DNA of 64,000 nt from Pseudomonas helleri (lineage in GTDB: Bacteria > Pseudomonadota > Gammaproteobacteria > Pseudomonadales > Pseudomonadaceae): assembly GCF_001043025.1 (NCBI RefSeq), contig NZ_JYLD01000015.1, positions 1 through 64,000 on the forward strand, read 5' to 3'. The notes under the pieces are model-generated. The model was not told the DNA's origin and made no database searches. It saw nothing but the letters and a program-made list of their open reading frames with translations. A program made the position numbers and the translations under genes. Below are positions 8,004-15,675 of this stretch, piece after piece; position 1 is the first letter of the stretch, and every line of letters begins with the position of its first letter.

Positions 8004-8942
8004 ATGGTCACCATCGGTATTCTTCTGTCGCCCGGCTTTCAGATGCTTTGCCTGTCCACCAGCACCATCTTTGAGTTTGCCAACCTGCTCAGCGGGCAAT
8101 CGTTCTATCGCGTGGATTTGATCTCTGAGCAGGGCGGCCTGGTGCCCAGCTCCATGGGTTTTAGCGTCGAGACGCAGGCATTCAAGCAACGCAGTTATGA
8201 CACGGTGCTGGTGCTGGGCGACAACCAATTGATAGAACCCACACCGGCGCTGATCCCTTTTTTGCAGGACACCCTGATTACATCGCGTCGCCTGGCTTCC
8301 GCCTGTACCGGCTCATTTCTGCTGGCAGCCGCAGGTTTGCTGGATGGCCGCAAAGCCACCACGCACTGGTTTCACGCCCACACCTTTCGCGAGGCGTTTC
8401 CCAAGGTAAAGCTGGAAGAGGACCGCATTTTCACGGTCGACGGCAAGCTATGGACCAGCGCGGGCATGACCGCCTGCATTGATCTGGCCCTGGCCTTGGT
8501 GGAGCAGGATTTGGGCGCAGAAGTAGCGCGCGACGTGGCCAGAAAGCTGGTGGTTTACCATCGCCGCGCTGGCGGGCAGTCGCAGTTTTCCGCGTTATTG
8601 GAACTCGAGCCAAAGTCCGACCGCGTGCAAACCGCGCTGACCTACGCCAAGGAGCACCTGCGCGAAGAGCTGTCGGTCGAGCAATTGGCCGAGGTCGCCC
8701 ACTTGAGCCCTCGCCAGTTCAGTCGCCTGTTTCGCAGTGAAACGGGCCAGTCCCCGGCCAAGGCCATCGAGAACCTGCGCCTTGAGGCGGCCCGTTTGAT
8801 GCTTGAGTCCGGCGCCCACAGTATCGACAGCGTGGCGCGTGAGAGCGGTTTTGGCGACCCGGAGCGCATGCGTCGAGCCTTTATCCGCGCCTTTGGCCAG
8901 CCACCTCAAATGCTCCGTCGGGCGCTGCACTTGCAGGCTTAG
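8004..8942 (+). CDS. GlxA family AraC-type transcriptional regulator
   Basis: The 312-residue protein joins an N-terminal DJ-1/PfpI-like amidase-fold domain (residues about 1-185, with the elbow motif SACTGSFLLA around 93-102) to a C-terminal AraC double helix-turn-helix (about 210-312; LSVEQLAEVAHLSPRQFSRL). Such proteins sense nitrogenous or other small molecules in the cytoplasm. ATG 8004 is preferred to 8000's neighbour at 7998 because AGGA lies 7 bases before it. It is divergent from the SDR gene, 109 bases away, and the shared spacer is the likely operator region. Confidence 0.88.
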   Translation: MVTIGILLSPGFQMLCLSTSTIFEFANLLSGQSFYRVDLISEQGGLVPSSMGFSVETQAFKQRSYDTVLVLGDNQLIEPTPALIPFLQDTLITSRRLASACTGSFLLAAAGLLDGRKATTHWFHAHTFREAFPKVKLEEDRIFTVDGKLWTSAGMTACIDLALALVEQDLGAEVARDVARKLVVYHRRAGGQSQFSALLELEPKSDRVQTALTYAKEHLREELSVEQLAEVAHLSPRQFSRLFRSETGQSPAKAIENLRLEAARLMLESGAHSIDSVARESGFGDPERMRRAFIRAFGQPPQMLRRALHLQA

Positions 8943-8950
8943 CCGCCAAA

Positions 8951-8984
8951 AAAAATGCCCGTATCGTGGGATACGGGCATTTTT
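8951..8984. terminator. Bidirectional terminator between the glxA-type gene and crc
   Basis: A perfect 15-bp stem, AAAAATGCCCGTATC and its complement, closes on a four-base loop (GTGG), giving a T run on both strands. It lies between convergent genes and would serve both. Confidence 0.95.
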
Positions 8985-9002
8985 ATGACAGCGAAAGAAC
9001 AC

Positions 9003-9782
9003 TTAGATAGTGAGTGTCCAGTCGTAGTCCACGATCAACGGCGCGTGTTGCGAGAAGCGTGGTTGACGCGGCAAGCGAGCGCTGCGAACAAAGCGGCGCA
9101 AACCCGGGGTCAACAACTGGTAGTCGAAACGCCAGCCCAGATTCAGCATCTCGGCCTGTTCGTTGTCCGGCCACCAGCTGTACTGATCGCCTTCACGACT
9201 GACTTCACGCAGGGCATCGACATAGCCCATGTTGCCGACAATCTCATCCATCCAGGCCCGTTCAGGCGCCAGGAAACCAGGAGACTGCTGGCTGTCACGC
9301 CAGTTTTTAATGTCGAGCTTCTGCTGCGCCACGTACAACGAGCCGCAGTAAATGTACTCACGACGCTTGCGACGCTGCTTATCCAGATAGCGTGCAAAAT
9401 CGTCCATTAGCTTGAACTTCTGGTTCAAGTCTTCATCGCCATTCTGCCCCGAAGGAAGCAGCAAGGTCGCGATGCTGACCTTATCGAAATCGGCTTGCAG
9501 GTAGCGCCCGTAGCGATCGGCCGTCTCGAAGCCAAGCCCAGTGATGACTGCTTTCGGCTGCAACCGCGAGTACAAAGCCACACCGCCTTGGGCAGGGACT
9601 TCAGCTTCGCACGCGTACAGAAAGTAGCCATCCAGCTGGTAGGCTGGATCGTCCAGTTCAAAGGCGGAGGCGCGGGTGTCCTGCAGGCAGATAACGTCGG
9701 CATTCTGAGCCTGCAGCCAACTGAGCAAACCGCGCTCGACTGCCGCCTGAATGCCATTGACGTTCACACTGATGATCCGCAT
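9003..9782 (-). CDS. crc: Catabolite repression control protein Crc
   Basis: Crc is the Pseudomonas global regulator of carbon preference. Together with Hfq it stabilises repressor complexes on A-rich target mRNAs. It has the exonuclease III/APE fold without nuclease activity. The 259-residue length from the ATG at 9782 and the sequence MRIISVNVNGIQAAVERGLL match closely. A GTG-less in-frame ATG 12 bases upstream is less likely. It is divergent from pyrE, with 82 bases between, as in other pseudomonads. Confidence 0.97.
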   Translation of the reverse strand: MRIISVNVNGIQAAVERGLLSWLQAQNADVICLQDTRASAFELDDPAYQLDGYFLYACEAEVPAQGGVALYSRLQPKAVITGLGFETADRYGRYLQADFDKVSIATLLLPSGQNGDEDLNQKFKLMDDFARYLDKQRRKRREYIYCGSLYVAQQKLDIKNWRDSQQSPGFLAPERAWMDEIVGNMGYVDALREVSREGDQYSWWPDNEQAEMLNLGWRFDYQLLTPGLRRFVRSARLPRQPRFSQHAPLIVDYDWTLTI

Positions 9783-9864
9783 AAATGGCCCCAAAAATCA
9801 CGTGCGTGTATGATACACGCCGTCTTACTAATTAGCTAAATCCGTGGTATCTGGGGCCATTTTC

Positions 9865-10506
9865 ATGCAAGCGTATCAGCGCGACTTTATCCGTTTTGCC
9901 ATTGATCGCGGCGTTTTGCGCTTCGGTGAGTTCACCCTGAAGTCCGGGCGTACCAGCCCCTACTTCTTCAATGCCGGCCTGTTCAACACCGGCTCCGCGC
10001 TGGCTCAACTGGGGCGCTTCTATGCCGCCGCCATCGTTGACAGCGGCATTGCTTTCGACGTGCTGTTTGGCCCGGCTTACAAAGGCATCCCTTTGGCCGC
10101 GACCACCGCCGTCGCCTTGGCCGAGCACCATGATCGCGACATGCCATGGTGCTTTAACCGCAAAGAAGCCAAGGCCCACGGCGAAGGCGGCAGCCTGGTC
10201 GGTTCGCCGCTTGAAGGCAACATCCTGATCATCGACGACGTGATCACGGCCGGCACCGCCATCCGTGAAGTCATGCAAATCATTGACGCCCAAGGCGCCA
10301 AAGCGGCGGGCGTACTGATTGCCCTCAACCGCCAGGAGCGCGGCAATGGCGAACTGTCGGCCATTCAGGAAGTCGAGCGCGACTTCGGCATCCCGGTCGT
10401 CAGCATCGTGTCGTTGACCCAGGTGCTGCAATTCCTGGCCGAAGACGAAACCTTGAAGCAATACCTGCCAGCCGTTGAAGCCTACCGGGCGCAGTACGGG
10501 ATCTAA
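9865..10506 (+). CDS. pyrE: Orotate phosphoribosyltransferase
   Basis: PyrE joins orotate to PRPP to make orotidine 5'-phosphate in pyrimidine synthesis. The 213-residue protein starts MQAYQRDFIRFAIDRGVLRF and has the PRPP-binding motif ILIIDDVITAGTA near residues 120-132. The ATG at 9865 gives the standard length; a GTG 21 bases upstream is also in frame. It forms the left border of the T6SS island, which points towards it from the other side, and ends in a strong terminator. Confidence 0.97.
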   Translation: MQAYQRDFIRFAIDRGVLRFGEFTLKSGRTSPYFFNAGLFNTGSALAQLGRFYAAAIVDSGIAFDVLFGPAYKGIPLAATTAVALAEHHDRDMPWCFNRKEAKAHGEGGSLVGSPLEGNILIIDDVITAGTAIREVMQIIDAQGAKAAGVLIALNRQERGNGELSAIQEVERDFGIPVVSIVSLTQVLQFLAEDETLKQYLPAVEAYRAQYGI

Positions 10507-10524
10507 ACAGCCCCGCTGTTCCCC

Positions 10525-10567
10525 ACGGGGGAGGCATGACACCTGTCGCGCCTCCCCCGTTTTGTTT
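10525..10567 (+). terminator. Terminator of pyrE
   Basis: An 11-bp perfect stem, ACGGGGGAGGC with its complement, encloses a 14-base loop and is followed by TTTGTTTGT. It lies 18 bases after the pyrE stop codon and insulates the convergent island. Confidence 0.92.
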
Positions 10568-10574
10568 GTGCAGA

Positions 10575-11513
10575 TCAACCAGCTTGCGCAGCCAATTCAG
10601 CTTCGCGCCGGGCGATGGCGAGTTCCAGCTCCGGGGAGCGCTTGGCCCATTGCTCGGGGGGGAGGGGTTTGGACCATTCGATGATGTCGGGGTGGTCAAA
10701 GGTTGGTGGCGGGGAGAGCTTCCAGGTTTGCAGCATGAAGACGATGGGGCCGCCGAAAATGAAGATGCCGATAAATAACCACGCGGCCTTAAAAAACTCA
10801 CCCTCGCGCAAATGGAGCCAAATACCTTTTGCGTATTCACAGCAAGTGCCCCAGATAATTCCTCGCCCTTTCAAACTGCCACGACTGCCTTCAAAGTCAT
10901 TCGTTTGCGGTAATGCATGAGGACCAATCTCCATAAAACTCCGCATGCACTCCCACATTGACATTGCCGCTTCATTACCCCCGCAATTAAAACCCCAGTA
11001 AAAGTGCTTGTTATCTTCTTCAGCATGAGGGTCTGGATTATCAAAGCCTATAAACAGCATTCCTGAGGTATTTCGACCTGCTTGACTGACTGAAGAACTC
11101 TGCGCCGAAGCGGCGGTTACCGTTTCCCAGGGCACAATCCAATACTCGCTATCCTTACGTGGTACGCAGACTTCACGGCGTTGGCGATTAAAGCGAATGG
11201 GTAAGGGGGTTGGGCGGTAAAGCATATAAATCAGCATAAGTATTGGAACACCTGTCATATACGCCCCCAACATAAAGTCGTATATATCGCCCGTAAAATA
11301 AGCCACAGACAGACACATAACAATCATCGGCCATAAAACCATAACGCCAGATCCAATATTGAAATTTCCAACATCTATAAAAATATCATTTTTACGCCAA
11401 ACAGCATTCATAACATCCATTGGTTTCTCTCCCGTTGGTATAGGTAAGGGAGCGAAGTAATCCTGTTGCGAAAAAAACCCTTTTTTTCTCGTACCAGCGG
11501 CTGGAGCATTCAT
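10575..11513 (-). CDS. DUF6708 membrane protein, candidate immunity or partner of the VasX-like effector
   Basis: This 312-residue protein has two adjacent membrane helices near residues 55-73 and 78-99 and a third near 240-262, leaving a central soluble part of about 140 residues. It resembles DUF6708 proteins, which occur next to T6SS effector genes. Its ATG overlaps the stop of the effector gene by 4 bases, so it is translationally coupled. A membrane protein directly after a pore-forming toxin gene suggests protection of the producing cell's membrane, but this is inferred. The gene is clearly AT-richer than its surroundings. Confidence 0.75.
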   Translation of the reverse strand: MNAPAAGTRKKGFFSQQDYFAPLPIPTGEKPMDVMNAVWRKNDIFIDVGNFNIGSGVMVLWPMIVMCLSVAYFTGDIYDFMLGAYMTGVPILMLIYMLYRPTPLPIRFNRQRREVCVPRKDSEYWIVPWETVTAASAQSSSVSQAGRNTSGMLFIGFDNPDPHAEEDNKHFYWGFNCGGNEAAMSMWECMRSFMEIGPHALPQTNDFEGSRGSLKGRGIIWGTCCEYAKGIWLHLREGEFFKAAWLFIGIFIFGGPIVFMLQTWKLSPPPTFDHPDIIEWSKPLPPEQWAKRSPELELAIARREAELAAQAG

Positions 11514-14500
11514 CGTTTCACTCCAGGCTGCAAGAAAACTGAATATTGCTGGTCGCCCAGTCGATAGCGCTCCGCCTTGTCCAACTCAGGGGTTGGGTCG
11601 TCACGCAAGGCAACAACTCCATTCGCAGCACTCAATGTGAATGCGACCCCTCGATCTCCGCCCACAAAATTGAGAGCACCGAGTATTGAGGTCAAGGGTG
11701 TTTGGTATCGCAAGCGCAGAGACACTGTGGTAGGGAGCGAGCCAAACAGGTTAGGTACCGTGTTGAAGAGGCTGCTCAAACGTAAACCCTGCCCTTGAGT
11801 ATGCGGTATCCACTCACAGTGACTGCCCTGAATCCAACTATTGCCTATATCTTGCAACGGCTCCTCATGAGAATACTTACCCTCACCATTTTTTATCCGC
11901 TCACGCATCGCTAAGATATCTAATGGATTTCCAATCATTGAGATATCCAGATAAACATTACTCGGCTCGGCCCCAGGCAGATCAATGGTTAGCGTTTTAA
12001 TCGATCTGCTTACAACACCTGACTGCAAAGAACTCATTACACTGCCTTGCTCTACGGATTCAAAGCTGACACGAGGAATATAAAGAATATTGTATAAGCG
12101 GTTTAGCTCATCTCGCTGATCTTTAGATGATATTGGGCTCAAGTCACCAGCTCTAAACTTAGACCAGCAGCAATTATATATAAAGTTTTGCATCGGAGTT
12201 TGCTGAAAATACCAAGCAATTAGGTACAACACGCCAAGCACTGCAACCAACAAGTTAAGTGGCCCCATCAATATCAAATACCCTCCAACTGCGGCACTTA
12301 CTGTGAGCCCTCCAGAAACAGCTTTAAAGGTATAAATCAAACCTAATAGCGCCTGAGTTCCAAAGGCTAGAGCTTGCCCACCAACTACGTATAGACGCAT
12401 TTCCAGCCAAGGATCTATAGCACCGTGGGAGCTTTCTAATTGTTTCTGTAGAGACTTGAACTCATTAATTGCTGCAAATGCAGAAAGCCCACCAATAAGT
12501 CCACCAAAAAGAGTCAATACAGGAACGTTAGACCAAGTATTATTGGCAAGCTTGATTGCAAAAGCTTTTTCCTTAACCCCTCCCCTCACCTGATTATCAA
12601 TCACCGCAATCAAGGCAGCCCCGGCATATAAATTCGCAGACCACGTATCGTTTACTCGCTGCTGATCCATCCCCTCCAGTACTCCGGCCTGCCCCAGATA
12701 ATTACTGGCATTCCAGCTATTGAGCAGCAACGCCGTCAGAGCGATCAGGCCTCCGCTGTTTTTAACGGCGGGCGAGTCGACAATTTTTGCAATGTGGCCA
12801 CGGCCGATGGCTTTACCGGTGGTATTAACCCATTGGGCAAGATCTTCTGCCGCCTTGCCAAACTGCACCAACATTTGGTGCTTACCTTGGGTTATTAACC
12901 GCAAACCAATTTGATGCCCCGCTCGGGTGGCACTCATTATCGCCAGCCAAGGCCCTTGTAATGGCTCGCCCGCTTTGCTGCCAAGCAGCAGCAACGACGC
13001 GCCCAAGCGCTTTAAAAGGGTGTTCCACAAGCTATTGACGTTACCCGACCTAACACCAAGGTCAGACAGAATATTGATACCTTGTGGCCCCAACGCCTTG
13101 CTCAACGCCGCCATCGCATTGGCCTGATTTTCAACTTCTAGCGCAGCCATCAACTCCGTTGCGCGGCTGTTGGTATTGACCGCGCCTTCGAGTGTGGGGC
13201 TCCACCCATAAAACAACTGCCTTAACGCCCCGTCATCCGCACTGCGTACATAGTCCGCATATTGCTCAGCGCCAACTGTGCGCAAGCACTGCGCGCTCAG
13301 GCAGGCCAATGCCAGTTCATCCAGCCATTGGCGGTGGTCGCTAGCTTGATAATCCACAAACCACGTACCGCTATGGTGACGCGGCAGGTAAGTGCCACGA
13401 TCGGCATAAAGGGCTTTGTGTCGCTCTTTCAGGTGATCAAAGTGTTTCGGGGCCGTTTCGTCGAGCCATTGGTTCATGGCGGGCAGGTCGATGTATTGTT
13501 CGACTTTGTCGCTGGCGTGAGTGTTGTGCGTGTTACTGAGTTTATTAACCTGGTACTCAAGCACCATTTCCATAATTTCGTCATGAAACTTCAGCGGTAT
13601 AAACCCGCGGATCGGCGCAACCGCAGCCTGTTCGCGAAGATGTATCTCGTGTAGTCGAATATCGGCTTGCTGCTTGGTGAATGGAGATCCATCAGGCACA
13701 TTGGCGGCATAACGCTCTCTGGCCAGTTGTTCTAACCGAGTACGAGTGTCCAGCAACATCTGCGCCTGCTTACGCGTCAGTTCAATATCCTGTTCCCGAT
13801 AGCGGTAAACCAACATACCGATCACTTCGTCGGGATCCTCTGTAATCAAACTTCGCACAAACCCGCCAATACTCAGCCGCAGGTTGTTATCGGCCTGCCA
13901 CTGTTCATGCCGCGACTCGATCAGTTCTTGCTCATGATTGATGTCACGTAAAACACCCAGGTCATCGTCAAGGCAGGCCAATACCGTGAACAACCCGCGT
14001 GACTGCGCATGAGCCTGTTCCATCAGGTCTTGCGTGCGGGTGGCAGCCCATTGTTCAGCGCTCCATTCACCCGGTGGCGTGACGTCGTCCGACACAGCCG
14101 GGTAGCTCGCCGACACTTTTTCCCGCTCATGCAGCCAATGCATGGCATCGGTGTAGGCCTTGATGTTGTCGGGTGTCGGGTCTGCCATGACCTTCTTGCC
14201 CAGTTCGTCCGCACTCTCGCGCAAGGCCGGTTGATGACGTCGGTAATCAATCGCCATCGCCAAGTCATAGGTGCTCGGAATCAACTCGGCCATGACGCTT
14301 TTCGATTCACTCAACGGTGCACAATGCGGCGCTTGCAGCGTATTGGCCACTTGTCGCAGGTCGAGTAGACGCATGCGTTTGGCGCGCCGTTGAGGGTCGT
14401 GTAGTTCGGCGCAGGCGGCCGGGTTGAGGGGGATTTCGCTGTAGAGCAGCCAGGCGTCTTGTTGCTTGGCCAGCGCCAAGCCACTCAAGGTGCCGGACTG

Positions 14501-14842
14501 GACGACGGTGTCATCCTCATCCAGACCCTGGCTGAGCAGCAGGTTGTTTTCAGCCACTGCATATCGCTGCAATGGGCCGCGGCCTTGCCACACATAGACA
14601 AACCCTGCGCGCAACAGGCGCGCAGCCATCGGGTGGCTTTGGGTCTGTGTGCCGGGCTGGCACGCCGGATGGCTGGCGGGTTCTTCGCTGAGGGCGTAAC
14701 GCACCGGAACGACAAATAAATGCGGCTGGCTAGCCGGGCACTGTTGAACGGTGCTGTTGATGTCAACGTGTTCGCAGGCACTGGCGGCGCGCCGGGCCTC
14801 AGACAGGTTGACCATTGAGGCCAGACGTTTATTAAGGTTCAT
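11510..14842 (-). CDS. VasX-like pore-forming T6SS effector
   Basis: The 1110-residue protein carries a VasX-type N-terminal region (about 1-200): two cysteines, a VPVRYAL segment at 45-51 and an R-L-R-GFVYVW stretch at 75-85, as in VasX/BTH_I2691 family effectors. A helical middle (200-690) follows. The segment 695-880 contains about five hydrophobic helices, among them 772-793, 817-838 and 843-877, the hallmark of a colicin-like pore former. A soluble tail of 230 residues ends the protein. VasX of Vibrio cholerae permeabilises target membranes. The part encoded by 11510-12700 is much AT-richer than the N-terminal part. The start overlaps the DUF4123 gene by 4 bases. Confidence 0.85.
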   Translation of the reverse strand: MNLNKRLASMVNLSEARRAASACEHVDINSTVQQCPASQPHLFVVPVRYALSEEPASHPACQPGTQTQSHPMAARLLRAGFVYVWQGRGPLQRYAVAENNLLLSQGLDEDDTVVQSGTLSGLALAKQQDAWLLYSEIPLNPAACAELHDPQRRAKRMRLLDLRQVANTLQAPHCAPLSESKSVMAELIPSTYDLAMAIDYRRHQPALRESADELGKKVMADPTPDNIKAYTDAMHWLHEREKVSASYPAVSDDVTPPGEWSAEQWAATRTQDLMEQAHAQSRGLFTVLACLDDDLGVLRDINHEQELIESRHEQWQADNNLRLSIGGFVRSLITEDPDEVIGMLVYRYREQDIELTRKQAQMLLDTRTRLEQLARERYAANVPDGSPFTKQQADIRLHEIHLREQAAVAPIRGFIPLKFHDEIMEMVLEYQVNKLSNTHNTHASDKVEQYIDLPAMNQWLDETAPKHFDHLKERHKALYADRGTYLPRHHSGTWFVDYQASDHRQWLDELALACLSAQCLRTVGAEQYADYVRSADDGALRQLFYGWSPTLEGAVNTNSRATELMAALEVENQANAMAALSKALGPQGINILSDLGVRSGNVNSLWNTLLKRLGASLLLLGSKAGEPLQGPWLAIMSATRAGHQIGLRLITQGKHQMLVQFGKAAEDLAQWVNTTGKAIGRGHIAKIVDSPAVKNSGGLIALTALLLNSWNASNYLGQAGVLEGMDQQRVNDTWSANLYAGAALIAVIDNQVRGGVKEKAFAIKLANNTWSNVPVLTLFGGLIGGLSAFAAINEFKSLQKQLESSHGAIDPWLEMRLYVVGGQALAFGTQALLGLIYTFKAVSGGLTVSAAVGGYLILMGPLNLLVAVLGVLYLIAWYFQQTPMQNFIYNCCWSKFRAGDLSPISSKDQRDELNRLYNILYIPRVSFESVEQGSVMSSLQSGVVSRSIKTLTIDLPGAEPSNVYLDISMIGNPLDILAMRERIKNGEGKYSHEEPLQDIGNSWIQGSHCEWIPHTQGQGLRLSSLFNTVPNLFGSLPTTVSLRLRYQTPLTSILGALNFVGGDRGVAFTLSAANGVVALRDDPTPELDKAERYRLGDQQYSVFLQPGVKR

Positions 14843-15675
14843 AGCGCACGCTCTGCAGGCTTCATTTGCGTCATCAATGCGTCCAGTAACTGCTCCAGAC
14901 GCTGTTCGGGGGCGACTGCTCGCTGGCTCAACACCTGGCGATAGACCGCATGCTCCGGGCCTTCGGGAAACTCATCACCGAAGGCGGCATACAGGCTTGC
15001 CCAGGCCATGACTTCGTCATCGGCGCTGTAGCCCTGGCGCGCTGCATTGCGCTGACAACCCAGCGCCCATGCCTGTTGCCCCGGCTCGTCCAACCCCTGC
15101 AAACACGGCGCAAAGTAGCGCTGGCCATGCTCAACAAGGCGCTGTGTAAAGTGCTCGCGCCGGGCTTGGCACAGATGCTCCAGCGTCTGTGCACTTAACG
15201 TCAGCCACGGCGTCGTCGCGTAGCGGGCGCAGGGTTGATGCGGGTTGTTCTGCTGGATAACCACACCCTCCGGCAGCCTGATGACGCGAACCGGGCCCAT
15301 CAGTTGATCCCGCTCAGCCTCTGCCAGATCTGCCAGCCACAGGCGGGTAATGCACGGGTCGTAGAAACGGAAAAAAGCCGTGACATTGCCCGCAAGCCGG
15401 ACATGGATCAGGCTACGCAGGTGCTCTAAAACAAGGGTTTCGTCTGCGTCAGACTCCAGCCAGATACCCGCTCGACCCTGCCAATGCTCAATAAAGGTGT
15501 TGGCCAGCGCACTGCCCGGTTCGACGCTAACCAGCACCGGGCCAAAAGAAGCCATCTCGGCATAGCGGGTAGTCAGGTACAGCGAATGCGCAACCGTGAT
15601 GTTCGCCAACTCAAACAGGCGCGCAAAAATGTTCGGGATCAGATGGCTGTCGAGCAGCAGGTATGCGCGGGTCAT
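14839..15675 (-). CDS. DUF4123 T6SS effector chaperone/adaptor
   Basis: The 278-residue protein begins MTRAYLLLDSHLIPN and continues with the alpha/beta pattern of DUF4123 (TEC/Tap) proteins, which load effectors onto a cognate VgrG tip. V. cholerae VasW, which works with VasX, is of this kind. Its ATG overlaps the vgrG stop (ATGA) and its stop overlaps the effector start, so all three are coupled. It should act in the cytoplasm, binding both the VgrG C-terminus and the VasX-like protein. An in-frame start further upstream would lie inside vgrG. Confidence 0.88.
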   Translation of the reverse strand: MTRAYLLLDSHLIPNIFARLFELANITVAHSLYLTTRYAEMASFGPVLVSVEPGSALANTFIEHWQGRAGIWLESDADETLVLEHLRSLIHVRLAGNVTAFFRFYDPCITRLWLADLAEAERDQLMGPVRVIRLPEGVVIQQNNPHQPCARYATTPWLTLSAQTLEHLCQARREHFTQRLVEHGQRYFAPCLQGLDEPGQQAWALGCQRNAARQGYSADDEVMAWASLYAAFGDEFPEGPEHAVYRQVLSQRAVAPEQRLEQLLDALMTQMKPAERAL

